Assembly (NCBI GenBank): GCA_026992705.1
Contig: JALWYT010000205.1
Span: 1 to 16,137 of the forward strand
Source of the DNA: Thiotrichaceae bacterium
GTDB lineage: Bacteria; Pseudomonadota; Gammaproteobacteria; Thiotrichales; Thiotrichaceae
Reading direction: 5' to 3'
DNA length: 16,137 nt
Shown here: in pieces, positions 1 to 6,406 of the stretch
Numbering within the stretch: position 1 is the stretch's first letter
Layout of the letters: each line of letters begins with the position of its first letter
The notes under the pieces: generated by a model
What the model saw: only the letters and a program-made list of their open reading frames with translations
What the model was told of the DNA's origin: nothing
Database searches by the model: none
Program-made: the position numbers and the translations under genes

Positions 1-1731
1 ATTATAAGCAGCTGTTGCTTTTGGATAATTTCCATCAAAGCGGTTTAACATTTTTGATAAATAACTAGTACCAAGTTGTATATTAATTTCAGGTTTAACA
101 AAATCACTTTGTTTCACTTTTTTTAAACCAATCGAACGACTAATATACTTAGCAGTTTTCGGCATTAATTGCATTAAACCAAAGGCTTTAACACGAGATA
201 AAGCATCAACCTTAAAGGCACTTTCACGACGAATTACACCATATACCCATGCGGGGTCAATATTGTGTTGTTTGGCATTTTGCAGCACTAATTGTTGGTA
301 GAGCAGGGGGAAGCGAAGGTCGACGACATTCCAGTCTTTTGTTTTTGAAACGGTAACAATGGCAGTAAATGCTTGTCCATTTTGCAGGGCAAGTTCAGCG
401 GCGGCGAGTTTGTCCTGTTTGTTTAGATTTTTGATGGCATAAAGCCATTCTTTACTGGCTAAATCAGGTTTGCCGACACGAAATAGTTCTAAGGCTCGTT
501 GAATGCCGAGCAGTCGTTTAACTTTTTGGATGGCGGCACTGCGGTCTGGTTTTTGTTGGTTTAATACATCGTAAGGCTGCTTGAGATGATCCGCAGACAG
601 GAAGCCGTAGAATGTGGCATTTTTAGCATTTTTGCTGAAAAGTTGATTGGCTTGATCGCTTTTGCCAAGTTGTTCTAAGGCTTTTGCTTTCCAATAAATC
701 CATGCCCCATCTTGCTGGGTTTCAGTATCCATTGCTTGTATAGCATCTAATACCGCTTGCCAATTGGCGGTTCGCAGGGCAATTCTCGCCAGCCATAAAT
801 TGGCTTCTTTGGATCTAAACGATGCGGGAATTTGGCTTAAATAGCTTAGGGCGTTTGCATCATGCTTTTTGGCAAATAGGGTATAGATATAGCCTTCTGC
901 ATTGCCAATTTCTTGTGGTGTAAATTGATACAGTGGTTTTAATTGTCGCCACAAGGTTGCGGCTTCAATGTGATTTTTTTTTGCATAGCGTTTGATGCTA
1001 TGCACGATAATTTGCCTTGCTTCTGGTGTATCAACTTTTCTGAATTTATCTTCTAAATAGCGAGGCAGGTATTTTTTAGGATTTTTATAAATACTTACCC
1101 AGTTATTAAAAAGCTTTTGATTAAAGCCCGATAAATTTTGAGCAAGACGAGTGGCTTTACTGACTTTATTTTTATCCATTAATAAGGCAATTCTTTGCCA
1201 ATAGTCTTTTTCCGTGAGTTGTTTATAGGCTTTTAGTGTATTAAATAAGCCTTGGCATTCTTTGGGGGGATTGACTTTGCTTAACCAGAGTTGTTTGCCT
1301 TGTTGAATGCCGCGTTGTGTTTGCCCTGTGTAGATTAATGCCTCATTATAAAAGCATTGTGTGGCAAGGTTTTTTGTGTTGCTGTTGTAATAATTAAGAA
1401 TTCGTAACCAGTGCTTTTCTTCTGCTAGGCGTTTTATCCATTCGTTAAGTATTTCCTCGCTCAATACTGTTTGTGGATAGCGTTTCATAAAAATAATTAA
1501 CTCGCTATCTTTTACCTTGTCGATATTGCTCTTGAGGTAGGCATATTCTAAATAAGGGTAAAGAATATAATCTTTATACTCTGCAGCATAGGCTTGAAAA
1601 TCTAGGCTATTGCCTTGTTTGATTTTTTCATAAACCTCAACAAAATGCTCGCGGGCTTCTTCAAGCTTAAAAGCGGCAAAAGCTTGTGTATTAAGAAATA
1701 ATAAAAAGAAAAATAAATAGAGTTTTTTCAC
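1..1731 (-). CDS. slt: Soluble lytic murein transglycosylase (partial, C-terminus missing)
   Basis: Periplasmic enzyme that cleaves the MurNAc-GlcNAc bond of peptidoglycan, leaving 1,6-anhydro ends. My translation from GTG at 1731 gives 577 codons without a stop, and the frame runs off the left edge at the motif AAYN. E. coli Slt is about 645 residues, so roughly 65 residues are missing. The N-terminus KKLYLFFFLLFLNTQAFA is a signal peptide with an AFA-A cleavage site. A long helical, TPR-like middle follows. The catalytic lysozyme-like domain starts near residue 485. The motif RRESAF carries the catalytic Glu at residue 503 (codon 225..223), followed by FGLMQLMP near residue 518. GTG at 1731 is chosen because AAGAGG sits 6 nt upstream. 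An in-frame ATG at 1752 lacks a ribosome binding site. The gene begins 43 nt after the panB stop, so it may be cotranscribed with it. Confidence 0.93.
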   Translation of the reverse strand, partial: MKKLYLFFFLLFLNTQAFAAFKLEEAREHFVEVYEKIKQGNSLDFQAYAAEYKDYILYPYLEYAYLKSNIDKVKDSELIIFMKRYPQTVLSEEILNEWIKRLAEEKHWLRILNYYNSNTKNLATQCFYNEALIYTGQTQRGIQQGKQLWLSKVNPPKECQGLFNTLKAYKQLTEKDYWQRIALLMDKNKVSKATRLAQNLSGFNQKLFNNWVSIYKNPKKYLPRYLEDKFRKVDTPEARQIIVHSIKRYAKKNHIEAATLWRQLKPLYQFTPQEIGNAEGYIYTLFAKKHDANALSYLSQIPASFRSKEANLWLARIALRTANWQAVLDAIQAMDTETQQDGAWIYWKAKALEQLGKSDQANQLFSKNAKNATFYGFLSADHLKQPYDVLNQQKPDRSAAIQKVKRLLGIQRALELFRVGKPDLASKEWLYAIKNLNKQDKLAAAELALQNGQAFTAIVTVSKTKDWNVVDLRFPLLYQQLVLQNAKQHNIDPAWVYGVIRRESAFKVDALSRVKAFGLMQLMPKTAKYISRSIGLKKVKQSDFVKPEINIQLGTSYLSKMLNRFDGNYPKATAAYN

Positions 1732-1774
1732 TAAATACCTCTTTGTTGTCATTGTATGTTTTATGGCGTGCTTT

Positions 1775-2569
1775 CTAAAAAAAACACTGTTCATCACTAG
1801 GAAAACTCCCCGCTTTCACTGCTCTGTTAAATGCAGCTATTGCTTGTTGGATTGTCCTGCCGTTTTGCAAAAAGTTTTGTGCGAATTTGGGGGCGTGTTC
1901 GCTGATGCCGAGCATGTCTTGTAGTACGAGTACTTGTCCGTCGCAGCTTCGTCCTGCTCCGATGCCAATGGTGGGAATGCTGAGGGTGTCGGTGAGTTTT
2001 TTGGCTAAATCAACGGGGACGCATTCGAGGACTAGCATATCGGCTCCTGCCTCTTGTAGTGCAATGGCATCGTCTAGCATTTGTTTGGCTTGTTTTTCTT
2101 CTCGACCTTGTACGAGATAGCCGCCGATTTTATGCACGGATTGTGGTTGTAAGCCAAGATGAGCACAGACAGGTACACCGTGATGGCTGAGTTGCGATAC
2201 GGTTTCGACCTGTGGGGAGCCGCCTTCTAGTTTGACCATTTGAGCATTGCCTTCTTGCATGAGGCGAGCTGCATTTTCTGTGGCTTGCTCTGGGCTGGTG
2301 TAGCTCATAAATGGCAGGTCGGTAATCAGAAAGCCATTTTTACAGGCACGGGAGACGATTTTACTGTGATAAATCATGTCCTCCATTGTAACGGGAATGG
2401 TGGATGCGTGCCCTTGAATTACCATGCCGAGCGAATCGCCAACGAGGATAATATCAATGCCTTGTGAGTCAATGACCTGTGCGAAGCTGTAATCATAGGC
2501 GGTGAGTACGCTGATTTTCTCACCTGTTTGTTTCATCTTTTTTAAGCTTCGGATGCTTCGCTTTGCCAT
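1775..2569 (-). CDS. panB: 3-methyl-2-oxobutanoate hydroxymethyltransferase
   Basis: First committed enzyme of pantothenate (coenzyme A precursor) synthesis. It transfers a hydroxymethyl group from 5,10-methylenetetrahydrofolate to alpha-ketoisovalerate. The 264 residues match the usual family length. Visible hallmarks are TAYDYSFA (23-30), VGDSLGM (43-49, with metal ligand Asp45), DLPFMSY (84-90, metal ligand Asp84), the lysine of MVKLEGG (113), the catalytic-base Glu182 in LECVPV, and IGIGAG (201-206). The ATG at 2569 has a GAGA-type ribosome binding site. Its first 28 nt overlap the end of folK, which implies translational coupling. In E. coli panC follows panB, but here slt does, so panC must lie elsewhere or be absent. 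FolK and PanB are linked through folate, since PanB uses a folate one-carbon donor. Confidence 0.96.
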   Translation of the reverse strand: MAKRSIRSLKKMKQTGEKISVLTAYDYSFAQVIDSQGIDIILVGDSLGMVIQGHASTIPVTMEDMIYHSKIVSRACKNGFLITDLPFMSYTSPEQATENAARLMQEGNAQMVKLEGGSPQVETVSQLSHHGVPVCAHLGLQPQSVHKIGGYLVQGREEKQAKQMLDDAIALQEAGADMLVLECVPVDLAKKLTDTLSIPTIGIGAGRSCDGQVLVLQDMLGISEHAPKFAQNFLQNGRTIQQAIAAFNRAVKAGSFPSDEQCFF

Positions 2570-3063
2570 AGTAATTCTCTGTCTAAAATTGTTAAGTCGT
2601 CATTGGGACAATCCGCCAGACAACTTTGTAAACGCTTGCCATTGGGTAATATTAATTCTGGAGCAATATCATATAAAGGATAAATAACAAACGAGCGTTT
2701 GCACATCCAAGGATGCGGAATAACAAGGTCGCTTTGATTAATTATAGTGTGATTGTAAAGCAATATGTCAAGGTCTAGGGTTCTTGCTCCCCAGCGTTCT
2801 CCCGTGCGTTGACGTTGGTTGTGATCTTCAATGCTTTGTGTGCATTGTAGCAATGTTTGTGGGCTTAGCCTCGTTGCTATTTCAACAACGGCATTAAGAT
2901 AATCAGGTTGGTCTTGTGGACCTTGTGGTTTGCTTTGGTAAACAGGTGAAACGGATGTGAGCGATATTTCTGGCTGTTGCTGCAAAGCATCAATGGCATT
3001 TTGCAGAAATTGGAAAGAATCCCCTAGATTGCTACCTAAGCCGATATAGGCTTTTACTGTCAT
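2542..3063 (-). CDS. folK: 2-amino-4-hydroxy-6-hydroxymethyldihydropteridine pyrophosphokinase (HPPK)
   Basis: Cytosolic folate-pathway enzyme that transfers pyrophosphate from ATP to 6-hydroxymethyl-7,8-dihydropterin, making the substrate of dihydropteroate synthase. At 173 residues it is slightly longer than the E. coli enzyme (about 159). It starts with AYIGLGSNLGD (5-15), then SPVYQSKP (39-46) and DYLNAVVEI (54-62). The signature GARTLDLDILLYN (92-104) carries the two magnesium-binding aspartates, 97 and 99, and IPHPWM follows. The family usually has Pro where this protein has Ala93, a mild departure. The ATG overlaps the pcnB stop as ATGA (4 nt shared), and the 3' end overlaps panB by 28 nt. 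pcnB-folK-panB therefore reads as one tightly coupled operon, as in E. coli. Confidence 0.96.
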   Translation of the reverse strand: MTVKAYIGLGSNLGDSFQFLQNAIDALQQQPEISLTSVSPVYQSKPQGPQDQPDYLNAVVEIATRLSPQTLLQCTQSIEDHNQRQRTGERWGARTLDLDILLYNHTIINQSDLVIPHPWMCKRSFVIYPLYDIAPELILPNGKRLQSCLADCPNDDLTILDRELLWQSEASEA

Positions 3064-4349
3064 GATTTTCTCTTACGTCTTCTGCGACGACGTTTGCCTT
3101 TGTGCTGACGACACATGGCAAGCTTGCCGTCCTCATCTTGCTCTTGAAAATCTGTCCACCATTGGCAATCTTCTGTGGTAACACCATCACCAACTGAAGC
3201 TCTTAGACAATAAAAATCATAAGCCGCCCGAAAACGTGGATGTCCTAAAAAATTCATAGCACGGCGGCAATCTTTATATTGAAAACGAGATTGCAGCGAC
3301 CAAATTTCGCGGGACATGCTGGTAAAACGCCGTGGAATTGCAGTGTATTGAACCTGTTCCTTTAGCACGATGGATGCAGCAATATGATACGCCTGCATCA
3401 TTGGGTAGCCTTGAGCTAAAGCATTATCTGCATGATATTTTACGGCTCGCCACAGCATAACAGCATATAAAAATGCAGGGGTTACGGACAAGCCCGATTG
3501 AATACGGCGATCTGTATTTTCAAGTGCGGTATTAATAAATGCATTGAAAATTGGATCATGCAGCCCTTCGTCTGTCATTGGAAATAAGCGGCTAAATAAA
3601 TGGTATTCACACAATTGTTGTAAAACTTTTACAGCCTTGCCGCTGTGAAAAAGTTTAAGTGTTTCATCAAATAAGCGGGCAGGTGCGATATTATCCAACA
3701 AATCTGCCATTTTCCGAATCGGTTGCTTGGTATCTTTGTGAATTTCAAGCCCTAATTTACTCGCAAAGCGAATGGCACGCAGCATACGCACTGGGTCTTC
3801 ACGATAACGCTGCTCAGGGTCACCAATTAACCGCAATGTTCCTGAGTGAATATCTTTAGCACCATCGACATAATCCAGCACATCACCCGACTCAAGGTCG
3901 TAAAATAAAGCATTGACGGTAAAATCCCTGCGAAAGGCATCTTCCTCAATTGTGCCATATACATTATCGTGAATTATGCGACCGTCATCTGCAGTTGTAC
4001 CTTGAGAACTTGTATGATGAGGACCACGAAATGTGGCAACTTCAAGAAAGAAAAATCGACCAAAGTAGATATGAGCAAGGCGAAAACGCCGCCCAATTAA
4101 ACGACAGGAGGAGAATAAACGCTTAACTTCTTCAGGTTTAGCATTGGTAGCAATATCAAAATCTTTTGGTGTTTTCCCCAACATTAAATCACGCACTGCA
4201 CCGCCTACAAGATAAGCCTCATAACCCGCTTGGTTTAAACGCTGTAAAGTTTCTTTAGCTTTGCTACAAATTTGTGAAGGGATAATACCATGTTCAGCTG
4301 CAGGAATACGCTGCAACCCCGATTTCTTTTTTCGTCGACTCCAGAACAC
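3060..4349 (-). CDS. pcnB: Poly(A) polymerase I
   Basis: Adds 3' poly(A) tails to RNA and so promotes decay by 3' exonucleases. In E. coli it also destabilises the antisense RNA of ColE1-type plasmids. The nucleotidyltransferase head contains YLVGGAVRDLMLG (46-58) and DFD (63-65), the metal-binding aspartates. RRFRLAH (87-93) and RRDFTVNAL (140-148) follow, then the RNA-binding motif RYREDPVRMLRAIRFASKLG (181-200). The C-terminus is an arginine/lysine tail, as in E. coli, likely for RNA binding. Length is 429 residues. The best start is GTG at 4349, with GGAG 11 nt upstream, which is wider than ideal. A TTG at codon 12 is an alternative. E. coli pcnB is known to use an AUU start, so an inefficient start here fits a pattern of deliberately low expression. 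The stop overlaps folK. Confidence 0.95.
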   Translation of the reverse strand: MFWSRRKKKSGLQRIPAAEHGIIPSQICSKAKETLQRLNQAGYEAYLVGGAVRDLMLGKTPKDFDIATNAKPEEVKRLFSSCRLIGRRFRLAHIYFGRFFFLEVATFRGPHHTSSQGTTADDGRIIHDNVYGTIEEDAFRRDFTVNALFYDLESGDVLDYVDGAKDIHSGTLRLIGDPEQRYREDPVRMLRAIRFASKLGLEIHKDTKQPIRKMADLLDNIAPARLFDETLKLFHSGKAVKVLQQLCEYHLFSRLFPMTDEGLHDPIFNAFINTALENTDRRIQSGLSVTPAFLYAVMLWRAVKYHADNALAQGYPMMQAYHIAASIVLKEQVQYTAIPRRFTSMSREIWSLQSRFQYKDCRRAMNFLGHPRFRAAYDFYCLRASVGDGVTTEDCQWWTDFQEQDEDGKLAMCRQHKGKRRRRRRKRKS

Positions 4350-4366
4350 TAAGCCCGTAACTCCAT
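4349..4366 (-). other. Candidate five-codon leader ORF (MELRA) ending on the pcnB start
   Basis: ATG GAG TTA CGG GCT TAG lies immediately upstream of pcnB. Its stop shares one base with the pcnB GTG (TAGTG). The GGAG spanning its first two codons is also the only ribosome binding site available to pcnB. The micro-ORF has no Shine-Dalgarno of its own, so whether it is translated is unknown. It could be chance, but the stop/start fusion would allow termination-reinitiation. Confidence 0.3.
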
Positions 4367-4367
4367 T

Positions 4368-4395
4368 AAAAAATGCTTGAAGTTTAGCATTCTTT
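4368..4395 (-). promoter_or_regulatory. Hairpin with U-tract in the pcnB leader (possible attenuator)
   Basis: The arms 4368-4377 and 4386-4395 pair over ten positions, one of them a G.U wobble in the RNA, around an 8-nt loop. The 3' arm ends in six U residues just before the MELRA micro-ORF. Only two pairs are G-C, so it is weak as an intrinsic terminator. It lies between the -10 element at 4430-4435 and the pcnB start, where it could attenuate transcription or hinder initiation. No measurement supports this from sequence alone. Confidence 0.35.
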
Positions 4396-4429
4396 TTTAA
4401 CCAGCTCTATTAATTCTCAGTTTAGAACA

Positions 4430-4435
4430 ATTATA
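4430..4435 (-). promoter_or_regulatory. Candidate sigma-70 -10 element for the pcnB-folK-panB operon
   Basis: The minus strand reads TATAAT exactly, about 81 nt before the pcnB GTG. The hexamer 17 nt upstream does not resemble TTGACA, so activity would be weak or activator-dependent. It lies in the gap between the lipoprotein gene and pcnB, where a promoter is expected. Confidence 0.4.
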
Positions 4436-4459
4436 GAGAGATACAGGCTTATTTATTAC

Positions 4460-4478
4460 CTATCTATGCTAAAGATAG
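4460..4478 (-). repeat. Short inverted repeat after the lipoprotein gene
   Basis: CTATCT (4460-4465) and AGATAG (4473-4478) form a 6-bp stem with a 7-nt loop, 16 nt beyond the lipoprotein stop. There is no U-run after it in the minus direction, so it is a poor intrinsic terminator. It might instead mark the 3' end of the message or bind a protein. Confidence 0.3.
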
Positions 4479-4493
4479 CCAATCACTAAGATT

Positions 4494-5060
4494 TTAGATA
4501 ACCTGATCTTCCTCTGCTGTTGAAGATTTATTTGCATCTTCTAAATCCTTTTGTAATTGTTTAAAGCCTTGATTGAGGGTTTTTCCTAGCTCATCAATGC
4601 CTTCAGATAGGGCTTTATCGACACCTTTTAAGCTTTCTTGCATAAATTTATTTAGCTCTTGTACAACAGCTCCCATTGCTCCGCTGACCATTGAGCCCAT
4701 GGTTTTTTGCACATCGACTCGCCAATCATTATCAGTTCTAACTAAAACGGTACGTACAGGGATTTTGATATTACCCGTGTTACCGCCATAAAGCACGGTG
4801 GCGACTTCAGCAGAGGATTCGGTGACTTTGACTTCGCCTGTTTCAAAGCGTTGGGCGTTGATTTTGTCACTTTCTATAAATTTCAAGTATTCGGTGCTAT
4901 CCCATGTGGAGAGTTGTTTGGCAACTTCCATATCTTTATCAATAACGGCTTGCCAGAAGGTATTGGTAACAGTCACAGCATTTTGTGACTCTGATGAAAA
5001 CATACAGGCACTTAGCAAAAAGCTTATTACCGTGAATAATAAAATAATACGCAGTTTCAT
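4494..5060 (-). CDS. Small putative outer-membrane lipoprotein of unknown function
   Basis: I do not recognise this gene. The 188-residue protein starts at ATG 5060, which has GGAGAG 7 nt upstream. A TTG at 5075 is in frame but is not needed. The N-terminus is a lipoprotein signal peptide ending in the lipobox LLSAC, with the lipidated Cys at residue 19. Residue +2 is Met, not Asp, which favours outer-membrane sorting. Residues about 27-118 (FWQAVIDKDMEVAKQL, then beta-rich VRTVLVRTDNDWRVDV) resemble DUF4878/NTF2-like lipoprotein domains; that is an inference from the pattern only. Residues about 120-175 look like long amphipathic helices (MVSGAMGAVVQELNKFM, then spaced Leu/Ile). The gene starts 4 nt after the mtaB stop, so the two are probably translated from one message, although no shared pathway is obvious. 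Confidence 0.85.
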   Translation of the reverse strand: MKLRIILLFTVISFLLSACMFSSESQNAVTVTNTFWQAVIDKDMEVAKQLSTWDSTEYLKFIESDKINAQRFETGEVKVTESSAEVATVLYGGNTGNIKIPVRTVLVRTDNDWRVDVQKTMGSMVSGAMGAVVQELNKFMQESLKGVDKALSEGIDELGKTLNQGFKQLQKDLEDANKSSTAEEDQVI

Positions 5061-5064
5061 AATT

Positions 5065-6345
5065 TTACTCTCCAATCAAGATAAGTCGCTCTTTTGATAG
5101 TTGCGTCAATGTAACCGATGTAATGGTATTTTCCAGGATTATAGAGGCAGGAACATGAGTTTCAACTTTCAAGAAGTTAGGTGTATAGCCTGTATAATAG
5201 TTCCAGCCATCTTTTCCCTGCCCTTTTTCCCATAGTATATCGACTTGTTTATTAAGCTGTGCTGATAACATATCAAGTTTCATTTGTTGACCAAGTTCAT
5301 ACATGGCTTGGTGACGTTGTTTTTTGATAGACGGTGCAACAGGATTGGGTAAGCGTGCGGCTTTAGTACCTTGTCGTGGTGAATAGGAGAAAATATGCAA
5401 ATGCCCAAAGCCAATAGATTCAACATAGCTCATGGTTTGCTGCCATTCTTCTTCGGTTTCACCCGGGAAGCCGACAATAATATCCGTGGTCACATTAAAA
5501 TCGGGAACAGCGATTCGAGCTTGTTCGATTACATCACGAAAATCAGCCGTGCGGCAGCGGCGTGACATGCGACGCAAAACAGAATCAGCACCACTTTGTA
5601 GCGGCAAATGCATGTGCGGCATAATGCGTGGGTTTTCAAATAGGCTGAAAAAGTTTTCGTGTAAATCCCAAGGCTCAACCGAGGCGAAGCGAATTCTGGG
5701 GACATCGGTTTGTTTGAGAATCGCTTGTACTAATTCATAAAGTGAGCTATTGGTATCACTGCCATAGCCGCCAACGTGAACACCTGTGAGTACAACTTCT
5801 TGAATTCCTTGGCTGTGTAGGCGGTTGATTTCGTCAATAATTTCTTTCTCGGAGCGACTTCTTTCTTCACCTCGAGCAACGGTTACGATGCAAAATGTAC
5901 AACGATAACGGCAGCCATCTTGTATTTTAATAAAAGCTCGTTGCCGCCCTCGCATAAATAATGCAGTTTCTCCTGGCTCTGTAGCGATGGCAGGCATACT
6001 GCCATCAGTGAATTTTTCTAAAACCCGAGTGGCAAGTTGATCTTTTTCTTGGTTAAACACAATAAGATCAACACCAATAGCCTCTGCTAATTCTTCAGGT
6101 GACAATGTGGCATGGCAGCCACTAGCAACGAGTTTAGCTGTAGGGTTCTCACGGTATAAGCGGTTTAATAATTTACGCGATTTTTTACCTGCATCTTGGG
6201 TCACAGAGCAGGTATTGAGTACGACAATATCCGCATTATCAGAATCATTAGTGATTTCATGGCCAGCCGCTAAGAAATCTTGTGACCATTTTTCTAATTC
6301 TGCTTCATTTAAACGACAACCAAGTGCCTTGAGGTGAATTTTCAT
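5065..6345 (-). CDS. mtaB: tRNA (N6-threonylcarbamoyladenosine(37)-C2)-methylthiotransferase, MtaB type
   Basis: Radical-SAM iron-sulfur enzyme that adds a methylthio group to t6A37, making ms2t6A in tRNAs that read ANN codons. The N-terminal UPF0004 domain supplies three cluster cysteines: C10 (LGCRLNEAE), C46 (NTCSVT) and C77 (SGCHA). The radical-SAM motif CRYRCTFC has C145, C149 and C152. VEPWD and HLPLQSG follow, and the C-terminus from about residue 360 fits a TRAM domain. GCRLNEAE near the start separates it from MiaB (usually GCQMN) and RimO. At 426 residues it is the normal length. The ATG at 6345 has no clear ribosome binding site. The gene follows ppiD by 61 nt, a gap that holds a palindrome, and precedes the lipoprotein gene by 4 nt. 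Confidence 0.9.
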   Translation of the reverse strand: MKIHLKALGCRLNEAELEKWSQDFLAAGHEITNDSDNADIVVLNTCSVTQDAGKKSRKLLNRLYRENPTAKLVASGCHATLSPEELAEAIGVDLIVFNQEKDQLATRVLEKFTDGSMPAIATEPGETALFMRGRQRAFIKIQDGCRYRCTFCIVTVARGEERSRSEKEIIDEINRLHSQGIQEVVLTGVHVGGYGSDTNSSLYELVQAILKQTDVPRIRFASVEPWDLHENFFSLFENPRIMPHMHLPLQSGADSVLRRMSRRCRTADFRDVIEQARIAVPDFNVTTDIIVGFPGETEEEWQQTMSYVESIGFGHLHIFSYSPRQGTKAARLPNPVAPSIKKQRHQAMYELGQQMKLDMLSAQLNKQVDILWEKGQGKDGWNYYTGYTPNFLKVETHVPASIILENTITSVTLTQLSKERLILIGE

Positions 6346-6360
6346 ATTTTATTTGGTATG

Positions 6361-6386
6361 CATTCCCACACAGGAATATGGGAACT
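6361..6386. repeat. Palindrome in the ppiD-mtaB gap, REP-like
   Basis: TTCCCA (6363-6368) and TGGGAA (6379-6384) form a 6-bp stem with a 10-nt loop. With its flank, GCATTCCCAC...GTGGGAAC-like sequence resembles dispersed palindromes, seen in many gammaproteobacterial genomes, that begin GCATTCCCACGC. This copy would be degenerate. No T-run follows on either strand, so it is not an obvious terminator. The similarity is from memory and is not a search result. Confidence 0.35.
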
Positions 6387-6406
6387 AAAAATCAAGAATA
6401 ACTACT

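Noticed and set aside
5432..5740. A 102-codon plus-strand frame inside mtaB
   Set aside because: It is a shadow of the conserved radical-SAM coding sequence on the other strand.
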